Of a DNA stretch of 64,000 bases, positions 8,942 through 18,286 are shown piece after piece. The translations under genes and the position numbers were made by a program. The number at the start of each line of letters is the position of its first letter. Position 1 is the stretch's first letter. The notes beneath the pieces were generated by a model that did no database searches, was not told the DNA's origin, and worked only from the letters and a program-made list of their open reading frames with translations. Source of the stretch: Micromonospora zamorensis (GTDB taxonomy: Bacteria > Actinomycetota > Actinomycetes > Mycobacteriales > Micromonosporaceae); NCBI RefSeq assembly GCF_900090275.1, contig NZ_LT607755.1, positions 1-64,000 of the forward strand, given 5' to 3'.

Positions 8942-11446
8942 TCAGGACTGGTAACCGGCGGAGCGGTACTCGTACTCCCGGTCGTCGTCGCGGTCGCCGT
9001 GGTCCCGGCTGAAGTCCCAGCCACCGGCCGCCTCGCGGCCGGGTCGACCACCCACCGCGAAACCGCCGATCTCCTGGCCGCGACGCCAACCACGGAAGTA
9101 GCCGGTGGTGTTCCGCGCGAGGCTTGCCGCATCGCGCTATCCGCAATGGACGCTCCTCGCGCAGCGGGGAACCAGGGACCAGGTTGGCCTGAGGCACGCG
9201 CTTCGGCAGCCCGGCGTTGGTCTCGGCGCCGACCGCGGGGCGGGCGGCCTGCTCTGCGGCCTGCCAGCCGGTGTCGGCCGTGGTCGACCAGTCCAGGTCG
9301 GACTCCTCGGCCGACGAACCAGGCCGACTTGGCCTGCGCGAAGAGCAGGTCGCCGTCACCCTCGTCGGCGACCGGTGGCGGACGGTGCTCGACCGGCGGC
9401 GTCCGGCGCTCCAACGGAGGGGTCCGGCGCTCCATCGGCGGCGTCCGCTGCTCCAGCGAGGGCGTGCGAGGCTCCAATGAGGCCGCGACTCCGGCCCTCG
9501 GCGGCGGTGCTCTGGCACGGTCGGGCCGAGCGGCGGTCGGCCGCCGCGAGCGGCCAACTCCCGGTCGACCAACCGCAGCGGCGGGGTCTCCAGGTGCGCG
9601 TCCGCAGACGGGTTGAGCCCCTCGCGCAGCGCCCGGTCGGCCAGTGGCGGTGGCTCCACCAGTCGCAGCATGGGCGGCTCCTGCGGCAGGTCGTCCGCCA
9701 ACCAGGGCGGGGTGACCCGACCGTCGGCCCGACCCGGGTCGGTCGGGGCCTCGATGCCGCGGCTGCCACCGTACGGGTAGGCCACCGGGTTGTTCGGCGA
9801 GCTGTCGGCCGGGTCCTCCGGGCTGTTGACCAGCGGCCAGTTGGCGCGGGAACCGGGGGGTGCGGCGGCCTCCTGGCCAGGACGGGGATCGGCACCGGGA
9901 TGCTGAGATCGGTGGCGCTGAACCCGCCCGTGGGTGGCTCGTCCACCGGGCGTTGCAGATGGCTCGGCCGGGGCTCGCCGTTCGTCTTGGGGCGGGAGGA
10001 ATGACCGTCCGCTGCCGTTCGGCCCCGCGCGTTGTGATCGCGGCGGTGGTCAGCGTCGGCCGGAACGGCTCGCCCGCCTCGGCCGGAGGCACCATGCCGC
10101 GCTGTGCCGGTGCGATCGGGGTGATCCCGGGCGGCGGGGGCGGCGGCGAGGAGACCGGTCGGTTGGTCGGACCGTCGATCCGGCTGGGCGCCGGCTCGGC
10201 GCGGCCGGGAAGCGTGGACGACGGCGGCTTGGCCATGGCGGCCGGGGCCATCGGTGCGGGCGCGACCGGCGGCGGCGTGACCGGAGCCGGGGCGACCGGG
10301 GGCGGCCCGAGTGGGCGGGGCGACGCGAGCGGCGCGTTACCGGGGATCGGCTCGGGGCGGCTGCGTCGCCCGACGGCGGTGCGGGGTCGGCGGCCGGGGT
10401 GGGCCGGAGCGACCGCAGCCCGGCGCCGGTGCCGGCCAGCCCGGTCGGCTCACCGGCTGGCTCGCCACGGCGGGCGCCGTTGCCGGCCATCCCGGCCAGC
10501 TCGCCGACCGACTCGCCACGGCGGGCGGCGGCACGGCGGCCGGGTGCCTGGGCAGGGGGCGGTCACCCGCGAGCCGAGCGCGCTGACCAGGGCCTCACAG
10601 CCTGCGTCGCAGGCCCGCACCGAAGCGACGGCCTGGCGGACGTCTCGGCCACCGCGGAGGTGAGCGCCCGGTTGACCGCGGCGCGCCGCGGCGTTTCGGA
10701 GATGGCGACCCGCAGAGCGGTGACCGCCTCGTTGATCTCGTCGGCGTCGGCCACCCCGTCGGGCGGCGAGGTGCGCGGCGATGGCGTCCGCCGCGACCGA
10801 CACCTCGCGGCCCCGGGCGACGGTGCCGCCGAGCATGCCCGGCTCGGGCAGCGCGTCCAGCACCGCCAGCGAGACCGGCTCGGCCGGGTCCGGGTATGCA
10901 CGCAGAGCTGCCGGGTAGAGCTCGCGCAGGACCTCGCGCAGGGCCACGGCGGCGGAGTGTCGGCCGGTGGCCAGCGCGGCGTGCGCGGCGAGCACCTGCT
11001 TGTAGCCGGCGAGATCCCGGGGTGCCGGCAGGGTGACCGCGGAGAGCGCGCCCGCCTGCAACGCGCGGGGCCAGGCCGACGGCCCGTCGTTCGGCCGGAG
11101 GCGACTGCATCTCCTCCAGGGAGTCGTCGTCGGCGAACCGCTCGGCGAAGTCGTCCACCGAGTCGTCGTCGGCGATCGCCAGGGGCCGACCCGCCGCGCT
11201 CAACAGCGAGATGACCGTGTGGTCGTCGCTGTCGGCGGCGATGGCCGCACCGCTCGGCCCGCCCGACCGCTCCACGAGCAGCGCGACGAGCTGGGCGTAG
11301 CCAGCGGCCTCGTCGCTGATCTCGCAGACATGCAGCAGACGGCCTGCGTCGTCGACCACAGCGGACGTCAGCGTCGATCCGGCGGAGGCCGGTCGGTCAG
11401 CCGGATCCGCCGAGGCCAGACCGCAGTAAACGCGCACGAGCGCCAC
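8942..11446 (-). CDS. Degenerate IS110-transposase-like domain fused to a CvnA-like tail, with apparent frameshifts
   Basis: About 830 residues. The N-terminal part has the layout of the IS110 DEDD domain: VRVYCG, then VVDDAGRLLHVCEISDEAAG, then SLLSAAGRPLAIAD, and later a segment like the IS110 C-terminal half (LREVLRELYPAALRAYPDP...VLDALPEP). The catalytic acidic residues are not in their places (GLA where IS110 has GID). A Pro-rich middle leads to SAWF, TADTGWQAAEQAA and LPKRVPQANLVPGS near 9170-9340, closely resembling the tail of the neighbouring histidine kinase. It ends EYEYRSAGYQS at 8942. GTG 11446 has AGGAGGA upstream. Frame changes occur around 9130, 9340, 9800, 10450, 10760 and 11060. 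Not an active transposase; role unknown. Confidence 0.65.
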
Positions 11447-11509
11447 GGCGTCGTCCTCCTCCCGGGACAGGTCTTTCCTCTGCCAGCAACTGATGCTCCC
11501 CGGTACGGG

Positions 11510-12436
11510 TCAGTCGCGCCAGTCCACCACCGCAGAGATCTTGCCGACAATGGTGCGCCAACCCAAACTCGCGGTCTGCGCACCGATCTTCTTCAGCCGC
11601 CGCCGACCCATGAAAGCGCCGATCCCACCGTTGGCGGTGGCACGCAGCGCCTCGTCCAGGTCGTCGAGGCTGGAGCCGGCGGAGAGCATGTCGAGTACCG
11701 CAGGCAGCCGCAATGCGTACGAGAGGTCACGCGCGACCTCGCCGGCCTCGATCAGCAGGGTCGAATCCCAGGAGTCGTGCCCGCCGCGCAGGTTCTCCAC
11801 GACGAGGTCGAGCTCGTAGGTGTCCTCGTCGAGGGGCGCGATATCCGCGGGCTCCACCCGTTCGGACAATTCATTCCAGCTGTCCAGTTGGGACAGATCG
11901 TTTGGCGCACCGGACCGGATGAAACTGACCAACGACTCGGGGGTCTTGAACAGCAGCAGCTTGCCCTGGTTGCTGAGGAAGACCGGCACCTCCTCGTCGT
12001 CCGCCTCGTCCGTGGCGTCCTCGTCGGCCTCGGCCTCGTCGTCGGCCGCGTCGGTGTCGGTGGCGCCGTCGCGTCGGCGGCGCTTCGACTCGTCCTCGTC
12101 GTCGGCGAACTCCTCGGCCAGGTCCTCGTCGAGGATGACGACGGTCTCGTCGTCCTCTTCCTCCTCGATCACCTGACGTCGGGCGAGGAACGGGTCGTCC
12201 AGGTCGCGCTCGGTCACGTCGGTCGGGGTCAGCGAGCTGGCCGGCCGGTATGCCCGCAGCGTGAAGCCGGTGCCGGCGGGCAGGGCGATCTCCACCGGGT
12301 CGATGCGCAGCTCGTCCCAGAGTGCACGGTCGACCGAGGCCGAGGGGCCGTCGGTCTCATCTGGCTCGACCGCGCCGGTGGTGTCGTCGAGCTCGGGCTC
12401 GTCGGCGTCGGGCCGTTGGGGCGACTGGCGGGCCAC
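11510..12436 (-). CDS. Conserved acidic actinobacterial protein of unknown function
   Basis: 308 residues. The N-terminal 150 are very acidic and probably disordered (runs of Glu/Asp such as VIEEEEDDETVVILDEDLAEE). The C-terminal half is folded and well conserved in look: VPVFLSNQGKLLLFKTPESLVSFIRSGAPNDL, then LDLVVENLRGGHDSWDSTLLIEAGEVARDL, ending LGWRTIVGKISAVVDWRD. GTG 12436 is chosen because GGAGG lies 6 nt upstream; the frame is open for 23 codons before it. The next gene on the same strand begins 64 bp downstream, so the two may be co-transcribed. I do not recognise a function. Confidence 0.75.
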   Translation of the reverse strand: MARQSPQRPDADEPELDDTTGAVEPDETDGPSASVDRALWDELRIDPVEIALPAGTGFTLRAYRPASSLTPTDVTERDLDDPFLARRQVIEEEEDDETVVILDEDLAEEFADDEDESKRRRRDGATDTDAADDEAEADEDATDEADDEEVPVFLSNQGKLLLFKTPESLVSFIRSGAPNDLSQLDSWNELSERVEPADIAPLDEDTYELDLVVENLRGGHDSWDSTLLIEAGEVARDLSYALRLPAVLDMLSAGSSLDDLDEALRATANGGIGAFMGRRRLKKIGAQTASLGWRTIVGKISAVVDWRD

Positions 12437-12615
12437 GCTGACCTCCGTGTGCTTCGGGTTGCCCACCCGCCGGGGTCTCTGACCGGCGAGTGACTCTGGG
12501 CACATACCCTAGTCGGCGGCCCTGGGTGACCGATGCCCGCACCCCGGTGGCCGGCTGGCGCACGGATTCGACCTGCTGGTGGTGGGCGCTGGCGATCTGA
12601 CCGTTCGACAAGTAG

Positions 12616-12625
12616 CGTAGCTACG
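12616..12625. promoter_or_regulatory. Perfect palindrome before padR, candidate operator
   Basis: CGTAGCTACG, a 10-bp perfect palindrome, ends one base before the ATG of the PadR gene. Its position over the likely transcription start suggests autorepression. Confidence 0.45.
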
Positions 12626-12626
12626 T

Positions 12627-12968
12627 ATGAAGGCCCAGGCGTTGCACGGCCATCTCGACGCTCTGCTGCTCGCCGTTCTCGAACAGGGCGCGCTGCACGG
12701 CTACGCCATCATCGAGGCGTTGCGCGCGCGCAGCGACGGCACTCTGGATCTGCCTACCGGCACCATCTATCCGGCGTTGCGTCGGCTGGAACGCGCCGGG
12801 CACGTGGCGAGCACCTGGAGCACCGTCAACGGCAGGGAACGACGGACGTACGAGCTCACCGATTCCGGCCGGGGAGCGTTGGCCGGGGAGCGCGCGGGTT
12901 GGCGCGACTTCCAGCTGACCGTCGGCCGGTTCCTCGACCCCGGCAGCCCGCCCACCACCCCGGCCTGA
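12627..12968 (+). CDS. PadR-family transcriptional regulator
   Basis: 113-residue winged-helix DNA-binding protein, the short PadR form that is little more than the DNA-binding domain plus one dimerisation helix. Typical sequence: LLLAVLEQGALHGYAIIEALR, then LPTGTIYPALRRLERAGHV and the wing RERRTYELTDSG. PadR proteins usually repress a neighbouring membrane or efflux gene. The convergent gene 51 bp downstream encodes a permease-prefix membrane protein, a common PadR partner, though normally it lies on the same strand. Confidence 0.85.
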   Translation: MKAQALHGHLDALLLAVLEQGALHGYAIIEALRARSDGTLDLPTGTIYPALRRLERAGHVASTWSTVNGRERRTYELTDSGRGALAGERAGWRDFQLTVGRFLDPGSPPTTPA

Positions 12969-13019
12969 CCCCGGTCGAGCTGGCGACCACCGGCGGGACC
13001 GGGGCACCGGCGACGTGGC

Positions 13020-13724
13020 TCAGTGGGCCACGCTGGTGAGCGACTCCGCTCGGCGGGCGGTGGCCTGCAGCCAGCCGCGCACCGCACGGGCCAGCGAGAA
13101 GTACGCGCCGCCCACCAGCACCGCACCGATGATCATCGGTGGCCAGCGCAGCGCGTCGTCCCAGAGAGTCATCGACCAGGCGAACAGGGCGCAGCCGGCG
13201 ATCATGGCGAGAGCAAGCATGGCGGTCAGGCCGGCGCCCACCGCGCGTTGCACCAGGGCCAGACCCGGACGTGTCGAACGGGCGCTCGCCGCGACCACCA
13301 GCAGACCGGCCACCGCGAGCAGCAGCGAACCCATCCAGATCCAGTCGACCGAGCTGGCGAGCAGCTGGTAGCCGGCCGGTGGACGGGGGCCGCTGCTCCA
13401 GCTCGACCCCCGCCAGGTCAGATCCCCGGCGACCACCCCGACCCCGGCGATCGCCAGCATCCGCAGGGAGAGCCCGCGCAGAGCGCCCACCGCCAGCTCG
13501 GCCTGCCAGGAGGGAAGGACCTGCGCCGGCGAGCCGAACTCGACCACGGCCCGGCGCTGCGCCTCCGTGGACGGCACACCGCTCTCCCGGTACGCCTCCA
13601 CGGCGTCCAACAGCCCGTGCCGGGCCTCGGTGAGCAGGTCGGACTTGAGTCGCGCCGGCCCCTGCAACCGGGCGGCCAACTCCCGCAGGTGCTCGTCGAC
13701 CAACACGTCCTCACGGTGCGGCAT
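13020..13724 (-). CDS. Permease-prefix-domain (HAAS-like) membrane protein
   Basis: 234 residues. The N-terminal 80 form the helical permease-prefix signature (ELAARLQGPARLKSDLLTEARHGLLDAVEAY, then EAQRRAVVEFGSPAQVLPSWQAELA). About four membrane helices follow (LRMLAIAGVGVVAG, WIWMGSLLLAVAGLLVVAA, VGAGLTAMLALAMIAGCALFA, MIIGAVLVGGAYFSLA). Proteins with this prefix are commonly encoded beside PadR regulators, and here the PadR gene is the convergent neighbour. Biochemical role unknown. ATG start at 13724. Confidence 0.75.
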   Translation of the reverse strand: MPHREDVLVDEHLRELAARLQGPARLKSDLLTEARHGLLDAVEAYRESGVPSTEAQRRAVVEFGSPAQVLPSWQAELAVGALRGLSLRMLAIAGVGVVAGDLTWRGSSWSSGPRPPAGYQLLASSVDWIWMGSLLLAVAGLLVVAASARSTRPGLALVQRAVGAGLTAMLALAMIAGCALFAWSMTLWDDALRWPPMIIGAVLVGGAYFSLARAVRGWLQATARRAESLTSVAH

Positions 13725-13793
13725 GGCACCACCCTGCCACGGGTCAGGGAGTCCTGACGTCGGGGAGAACCCTGGTCCGTCCCCGAGCCCCGG

Positions 13794-15583
13794 TCAGGGG
13801 GCGAGGGCCAGGTAACCCCGCTCGGCCGCAGCCTGGAGCAGCCACTGGTCCCGGTACCAGCCCGGGGCGGCGACCAGGTCGGCGTGCCGGCCGCGCTGGA
13901 TCACCCGGCCGCCGTCGAGGACGACGATCTCGTCCAGCTCGGCCAGCCCGCTGAGCCGGTGGCTGATCAGCAGCACCGAGTGCCCGGCGGGGGTGGCGGC
14001 GAGAGCGGACGCGAGCACCGCGTCGGCGGCGGCCGGATCAAGACCTTCGGTGGGCTCGTCGAGCACCAGCACCGGCGGCGCGGCGAGCAGGGCCCGCGCG
14101 AGCGCCAGCCGCTGCCGCTGGCCACCGGAGAGCTGCCCGCCCTCCTCGCCGACCAGCGTGTCCCAACCCGCCGGCTGGGCGCGTACCCAGTCCAGCAGGC
14201 CCGCGGCGGCGGTGGCCGCCGTCAGTGCCTCCTCGTCGGCCCCGGCCCGCCCGAGCAGCAGGTTCTCCCGCACCGTGGCGTGAAAGACGTACGCCTCGGC
14301 CAGCAGGCCGCCGACCGCCCGCGGCAGTGCCTCCTCGGCGTACGCCGAGAGGTCGTGACCGTCGAGGGTGACCCGCCCGGACACCGGTTGGACGGTGCCG
14401 GTCAGGACGGCGGCCAGGGTGCTCTTGCCGGCGCCGCTCGGGCCGACCACCGCGATCCTCCGCCCCGGCGGCAGGTCCAGGCTGACGCCGTCGAGGGCGG
14501 GTGCCGCACCGGCCCGGTACCGCACTGTCACGTCGACGAAGCGCAGCTCGTGGGGGCCGACCAGGTCCGTCATACCGGTCGTGGGCGGGGAAGCCGGCGT
14601 GCCGGCGTCCAGCAGGTCGGCCACCCGGGCCAGACCGGGCCGCAACTGCGTCCACTGCCGGGCCGCCGTGACCAGTGCCAGCGTCACCTCGACGGCGGCC
14701 AGCGCGCCGACGGCCAGGACACCCACCAGCACCCCGACACGTCGGCGGCCAGCGCTGCCAGCACCACCGCCGCGGCGGTCAGCCCGGCGGTCAGCACCCC
14801 GGCCGCGTCCACCGCGAACCCGGTGGCGGCCAGCCGACGTTCCAGGCGGGCCAGCCGGCGGGCCCGCTGCGCTGCGGCACGCAGTGTGACGTCGGTGGCT
14901 CCGAACGCGGCCAGGTCGGCTGCGCCGTGGGTGAGGTCGATCGCGTCGGTGGCCAGTGCGCCGCGCAGGGGTGCCACCTGGGACGCGCTGCGGCGGGTGA
15001 CAGCGGTGGCCAGAGCGGGCAGCGCCACTCCGGCGACCAGCAGCCCGACGGCGAGCGCACCGGCGGCAGGTGGTGAGATCAGCGCCGCCACGCCGACCGC
15101 CAGCACACCGACCAGGGCCGCCGCCGACCCAGGGACCAGCACACGCAGCAGCAGGTCCTGGACGGCCTCGACGTCGGAGACCAGCCGGCTCAGCACGTCC
15201 CCCGACCGGTGCGCGGCGCCACGCCGGGCGGCGAGGGTGGCGAAGACCCGGGCCCGGACGTCGGTGATCATGCGGAGCACCGCGTCGTGCCCGGCGAGCC
15301 GTTCGGTGTAGCGGAACACGCCACGGCTGATCGCCAGCGCCCGGACAGCGACGATCGCCACTGTGAGCCGGTCCAGCGGAGGCTGGCCGGCGGCGCTCAT
15401 CAACAGCCAGGTGGCGGTGGCCATCAGGGCGAGCCCGGCGAACTCGGTGGCGGCCGCGAGCAGCCCGGCACCGACCAGCCGACCCAGGTACGGGCGGGCC
15501 AGTCGCAGCACGGCGCGCTCGGCGGCGGTCCGCCCGCCCGATGCCACGCCGGCGACCGCCTCCGGTCCGTGTTCCGTGCTCAT
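13794..15583 (-). CDS. cydC: ABC exporter CydC for cytochrome bd assembly (apparent frameshift near 14735)
   Basis: Half of the heterodimeric CydDC exporter, which moves thiols such as glutathione or cysteine outward and is needed to assemble cytochrome bd. About 597 residues. The membrane domain includes VAIVAVRALAISRGVFRYTERLAGHDA, typical of CydC. The ATPase has Walker A GPSGAGKST, signature [16 protein letters not shown] and Walker B VLVLDEPTEGLD. The frame breaks within a run of C at about 14733-14736; adding one base joins AADVSG to VLVGVLAVGALAAVEV. The ATG overlaps the cydD stop by 4 bp (ATGA). Last gene of the cyd operon. Confidence 0.85.
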
Positions 15584-17256
15584 CGGGTCGCCTTCCCGGT
15601 CGGTTCGGGCGTCAGCTCGGTGACCCGACCGTCCTCGACCCGCAGGATCCGGTCGGCGTCGGCGAGCAGCGCCGGTCGGTGCGCGACCAGGAGCGCGGTG
15701 CGCCCGGCGACCAGGCGGCGGGTGGCGTCGAGCACCACCGCCTCGGCCGCGGTGTCCAGGCGGGCGGTGGGTTCGTCGAGCAGCACCACCGGGGCGGACC
15801 GCAGAAATGCCCGGGCCAGCGCCACGCGCTGCCGCTGCCCGCTGGACAGCCCGTGGCCGCGTTCGCCGAGCAGGGTGTCCAGGCCGTCCGGCAGGCCGGC
15901 CACCACGTCGTCCAGAGCGGCGTCGTGCACCGCCGCGGCGAGCGCGTCGGGCGTGGTGTCCGGTGCGCCGAGCCGGATGTTGTCGGCCAGCGAGGCGGCG
16001 AAGAGATGGGCCCGCTGCGGCACCCAGGCGAGTTGTCGACGCCAGGCGTCCGGGTCGGCCGTGGCGAGGTCGACCCCGTCCACCGTGATCCGGCCGCTGG
16101 TCGGGGTCACGAAGCCGAGCAGCAGGCCGAGCAACGTGCTCTTGCCGGCGCCGCTGGGCCCGATGATGGCGATCCGTTCGCCGGCTCGGATGGTCAGGGT
16201 CACGTCACGCAGGGCGGTGGTCCGCTCGTACGCAACGGTCACCCCCTCGAACCGGATGTCACGTCGCGCGTCCGGGACGGTGGCGCCCTCGGCGGCCCGG
16301 GGCGCGGTGGGCGCGGCCGAGATGGTCAGCGCCTCGTCCAGCGCGGCGAGCCCCTCCATGCTGGCGTGGAAGCGGCTGCCGGCGGCCCGCAGTGGCAGGT
16401 ACGCCTCCGGGGTGAGCAGCAGCACCAGCAGCGCTGTCTGCAGGGCCAGCCCGCCGCCGAGCAACCGGATGCCGACCGGCACCGCGACCAGTGCCACCGA
16501 GAGGGTGGCGACCAGCTCCAGCACCAGCGCGGAGAGGAACGCGATCCGCAGTGTCTTCATGGTGGCGACGCGGTGCCCGTCGGCCATCCGGCGCACCACC
16601 TCGGTCTGTGCCCGGGCCCGCCCGAACGCGCGCAGCGTGGGCAACCCGGCGACCATGTCCAGGAAGTGCCCGCCGAGCAGCGAGAGCCGCCGCCACTGCC
16701 GTTCGGTGGCGGCCTGGGCCTGCCAGCCGAGCAGCGCGCCGAAGACCGGGATCAGCGGCAGGGTCACCGCGATGATCACCGCCGAGCTCCAGTCGGCGAA
16801 GACGACCCGGGCGAGCACCGCCAGCGGCACGGTGACGCTGAGCACCAGTTGGGGCAGGTATCCGGTGAAGTAGGCGTCCAGCGCGTCCAGCCCGCGCCCG
16901 GCCAGGGTGGCGATCTGACCGGCCCGCTGCCCGGCCACCCAGCCAGGACCATGGCGGCCGACCGCGCCGAGCAGGTCGGCCCGCAGCGTCGCCTTGACCG
17001 TGGCGGCGACCCGCGCGGAGACCGTGCCCTGTGCCCAGACCAGCGCCGAGCGGGCAGCGACCGCGACCATGAAGGCGCCCAGCGCCGGCCGATCCAGTCG
17101 ACCGTCGATCGCCGTGGCCAGCACCGCCGCGAGGGCGGTGGCCTGCGCCACGATCAACCCGGCGGCGAGCACACCGAGGAGCGCGAGCACGGCAAGATCG
17201 CGCCGGGCCGCAGGGACCCGGCGCAGCAGACGCGGGTCGAACGGACGGCGTTTCAC
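15580..17256 (-). CDS. cydD: ABC exporter CydD for cytochrome bd assembly
   Basis: 559... residue-class membrane-ATPase fusion, 558 residues, partner of CydC. Membrane domain: DLAVLALLGVLAAGLIVAQATALAAVL, then the CydD-like GPGWVAGQRAGQIATLAGRGLDALDAYFTGYLPQL. ATPase: Walker A GPSGAGKSTLLGLLLG, WVPQRAHLF, signature LSSGQRQRVALARAFL, Walker B VVLLDEPTARLD. The GTG at 17256 overlaps the cydB stop as GTGA, which settles the start; the frame stays open upstream inside cydB but reads as shadow. Translation is probably coupled through cydB-cydD-cydC. Confidence 0.88.
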   Translation of the reverse strand: MKRRPFDPRLLRRVPAARRDLAVLALLGVLAAGLIVAQATALAAVLATAIDGRLDRPALGAFMVAVAARSALVWAQGTVSARVAATVKATLRADLLGAVGRHGPGWVAGQRAGQIATLAGRGLDALDAYFTGYLPQLVLSVTVPLAVLARVVFADWSSAVIIAVTLPLIPVFGALLGWQAQAATERQWRRLSLLGGHFLDMVAGLPTLRAFGRARAQTEVVRRMADGHRVATMKTLRIAFLSALVLELVATLSVALVAVPVGIRLLGGGLALQTALLVLLLTPEAYLPLRAAGSRFHASMEGLAALDEALTISAAPTAPRAAEGATVPDARRDIRFEGVTVAYERTTALRDVTLTIRAGERIAIIGPSGAGKSTLLGLLLGFVTPTSGRITVDGVDLATADPDAWRRQLAWVPQRAHLFAASLADNIRLGAPDTTPDALAAAVHDAALDDVVAGLPDGLDTLLGERGHGLSSGQRQRVALARAFLRSAPVVLLDEPTARLDTAAEAVVLDATRRLVAGRTALLVAHRPALLADADRILRVEDGRVTELTPEPTGKATR

Positions 17257-18260
17257 CAGTACACCGGTGCCCTGCCGTCGGTCCGTCCTCGGAAAACCCA
17301 CCAACACATCGCCTGGAAGCCTAGTAGGGCCGGAAGTAGCGGCAGCGCCACCCAGCCGAGGAGCCGCAGCGTCGGTGCGCTCGCAGCGGCGTCGGTCACT
17401 GTCAGCGAGGCGCCCGGGTCGGTCGTGGAGACCAGCACATAGGGCCAGAGAGCCGCCCCGACCAGCACCACCGGCAGCGCCAGGGCCGCGCCGGTTGCGG
17501 CCAGTGCCCACCCCGGCCGCCGCCGCGCCAGCGCCGCGCGGGCCGCCAGCAGCGCCGCCGCGAGCAGCACCGGCAGGAGTACGGCCACCGCCGGCCGCTG
17601 GACGGCGTCGCGTACCCGGGAGGAGAGCAGGCCCACGACGGTGGCCAGGGCGACCGCGGTGAGCGCCACCGGCACCAGTCGGCGGGCCGTGCGGCCGACC
17701 ACTGCGGCGGCGTCGGCCGACAGACGCAGCGCGAGGAAGGTCGCTCCGTGCACCGCGACCAGTGCGACCATGGCCAGCCCGACGGTGGCTGCGAACGGGG
17801 TGGCCAGGTGCGACACCCCGGCGACGTGCCCGTCGGCCTGACGGGGCACGCCCTGGAGCAGCGCGGCGAGCACCACCCCCCAGCCCACTGCGGCGAGTGC
17901 GCTGCCGATCATCACGACGCGGTCCCAGCGCGCGCGGATCCGTTCGTCGGCGGGCCGGCTACGCAGTTGCACCCCGACGGTGACCAGGATGACGCCGACC
18001 AGGGCACCGGCCACGGCCGGATAGCAGCCGGAGAGCAACTCGCCCTCCAGCACCGGGAACGCACCGAAGAGGATGCCCACGGCGGCCACCAGCCAGACCT
18101 CGTTGCCGAGGAAGAACGGGCCGAGCGCGGTGAGCGCCTCCCTCCGCAGAGCGGGGCCGCCACCGCGGGCGAGCAGCAGCCCGACGCCGTAGTCGTAGCC
18201 GGCGAGCACCAGGTAGCCGGTGAAGAAGAGGCCGAGCAGGGCGTACCAGGCGAGGTCCAC
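17253..18260 (-). CDS. cydB: Cytochrome bd-type quinol oxidase subunit II
   Basis: Membrane subunit of the bd oxidase, 335 residues with about eight or nine helices. It begins LAWYALLGLFFTGYLVLAGYDYGVG, the CydB quasi-signature. The usual GPVWDGNE(T/V)WL motif reads GPFFLGNEVWL at residues 47-57, so the Trp-Asp pair of the canonical motif is missing. The C-terminal part has SLTVTDAAASAPTLRLLGWVALPLLPALLGFQ, matching the family. GTG 18260 has GAGGAG 6 nt upstream. It lies 26 bp after cydA and overlaps cydD by 4 bp. Confidence 0.85.
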   Translation of the reverse strand: MDLAWYALLGLFFTGYLVLAGYDYGVGLLLARGGGPALRREALTALGPFFLGNEVWLVAAVGILFGAFPVLEGELLSGCYPAVAGALVGVILVTVGVQLRSRPADERIRARWDRVVMIGSALAAVGWGVVLAALLQGVPRQADGHVAGVSHLATPFAATVGLAMVALVAVHGATFLALRLSADAAAVVGRTARRLVPVALTAVALATVVGLLSSRVRDAVQRPAVAVLLPVLLAAALLAARAALARRRPGWALAATGAALALPVVLVGAALWPYVLVSTTDPGASLTVTDAAASAPTLRLLGWVALPLLPALLGFQAMCWWVFRGRTDGRAPVYW

Positions 18261-18286
18261 GGTGTTCTCCTCAGTTCCTCAGTGCC

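Noticed and set aside
8942..11446. An intact IS110-type insertion sequence
   Set aside because: Catalytic acidic residues are missing, the protein carries a long Pro-rich kinase-like tail, and no element boundaries are visible.
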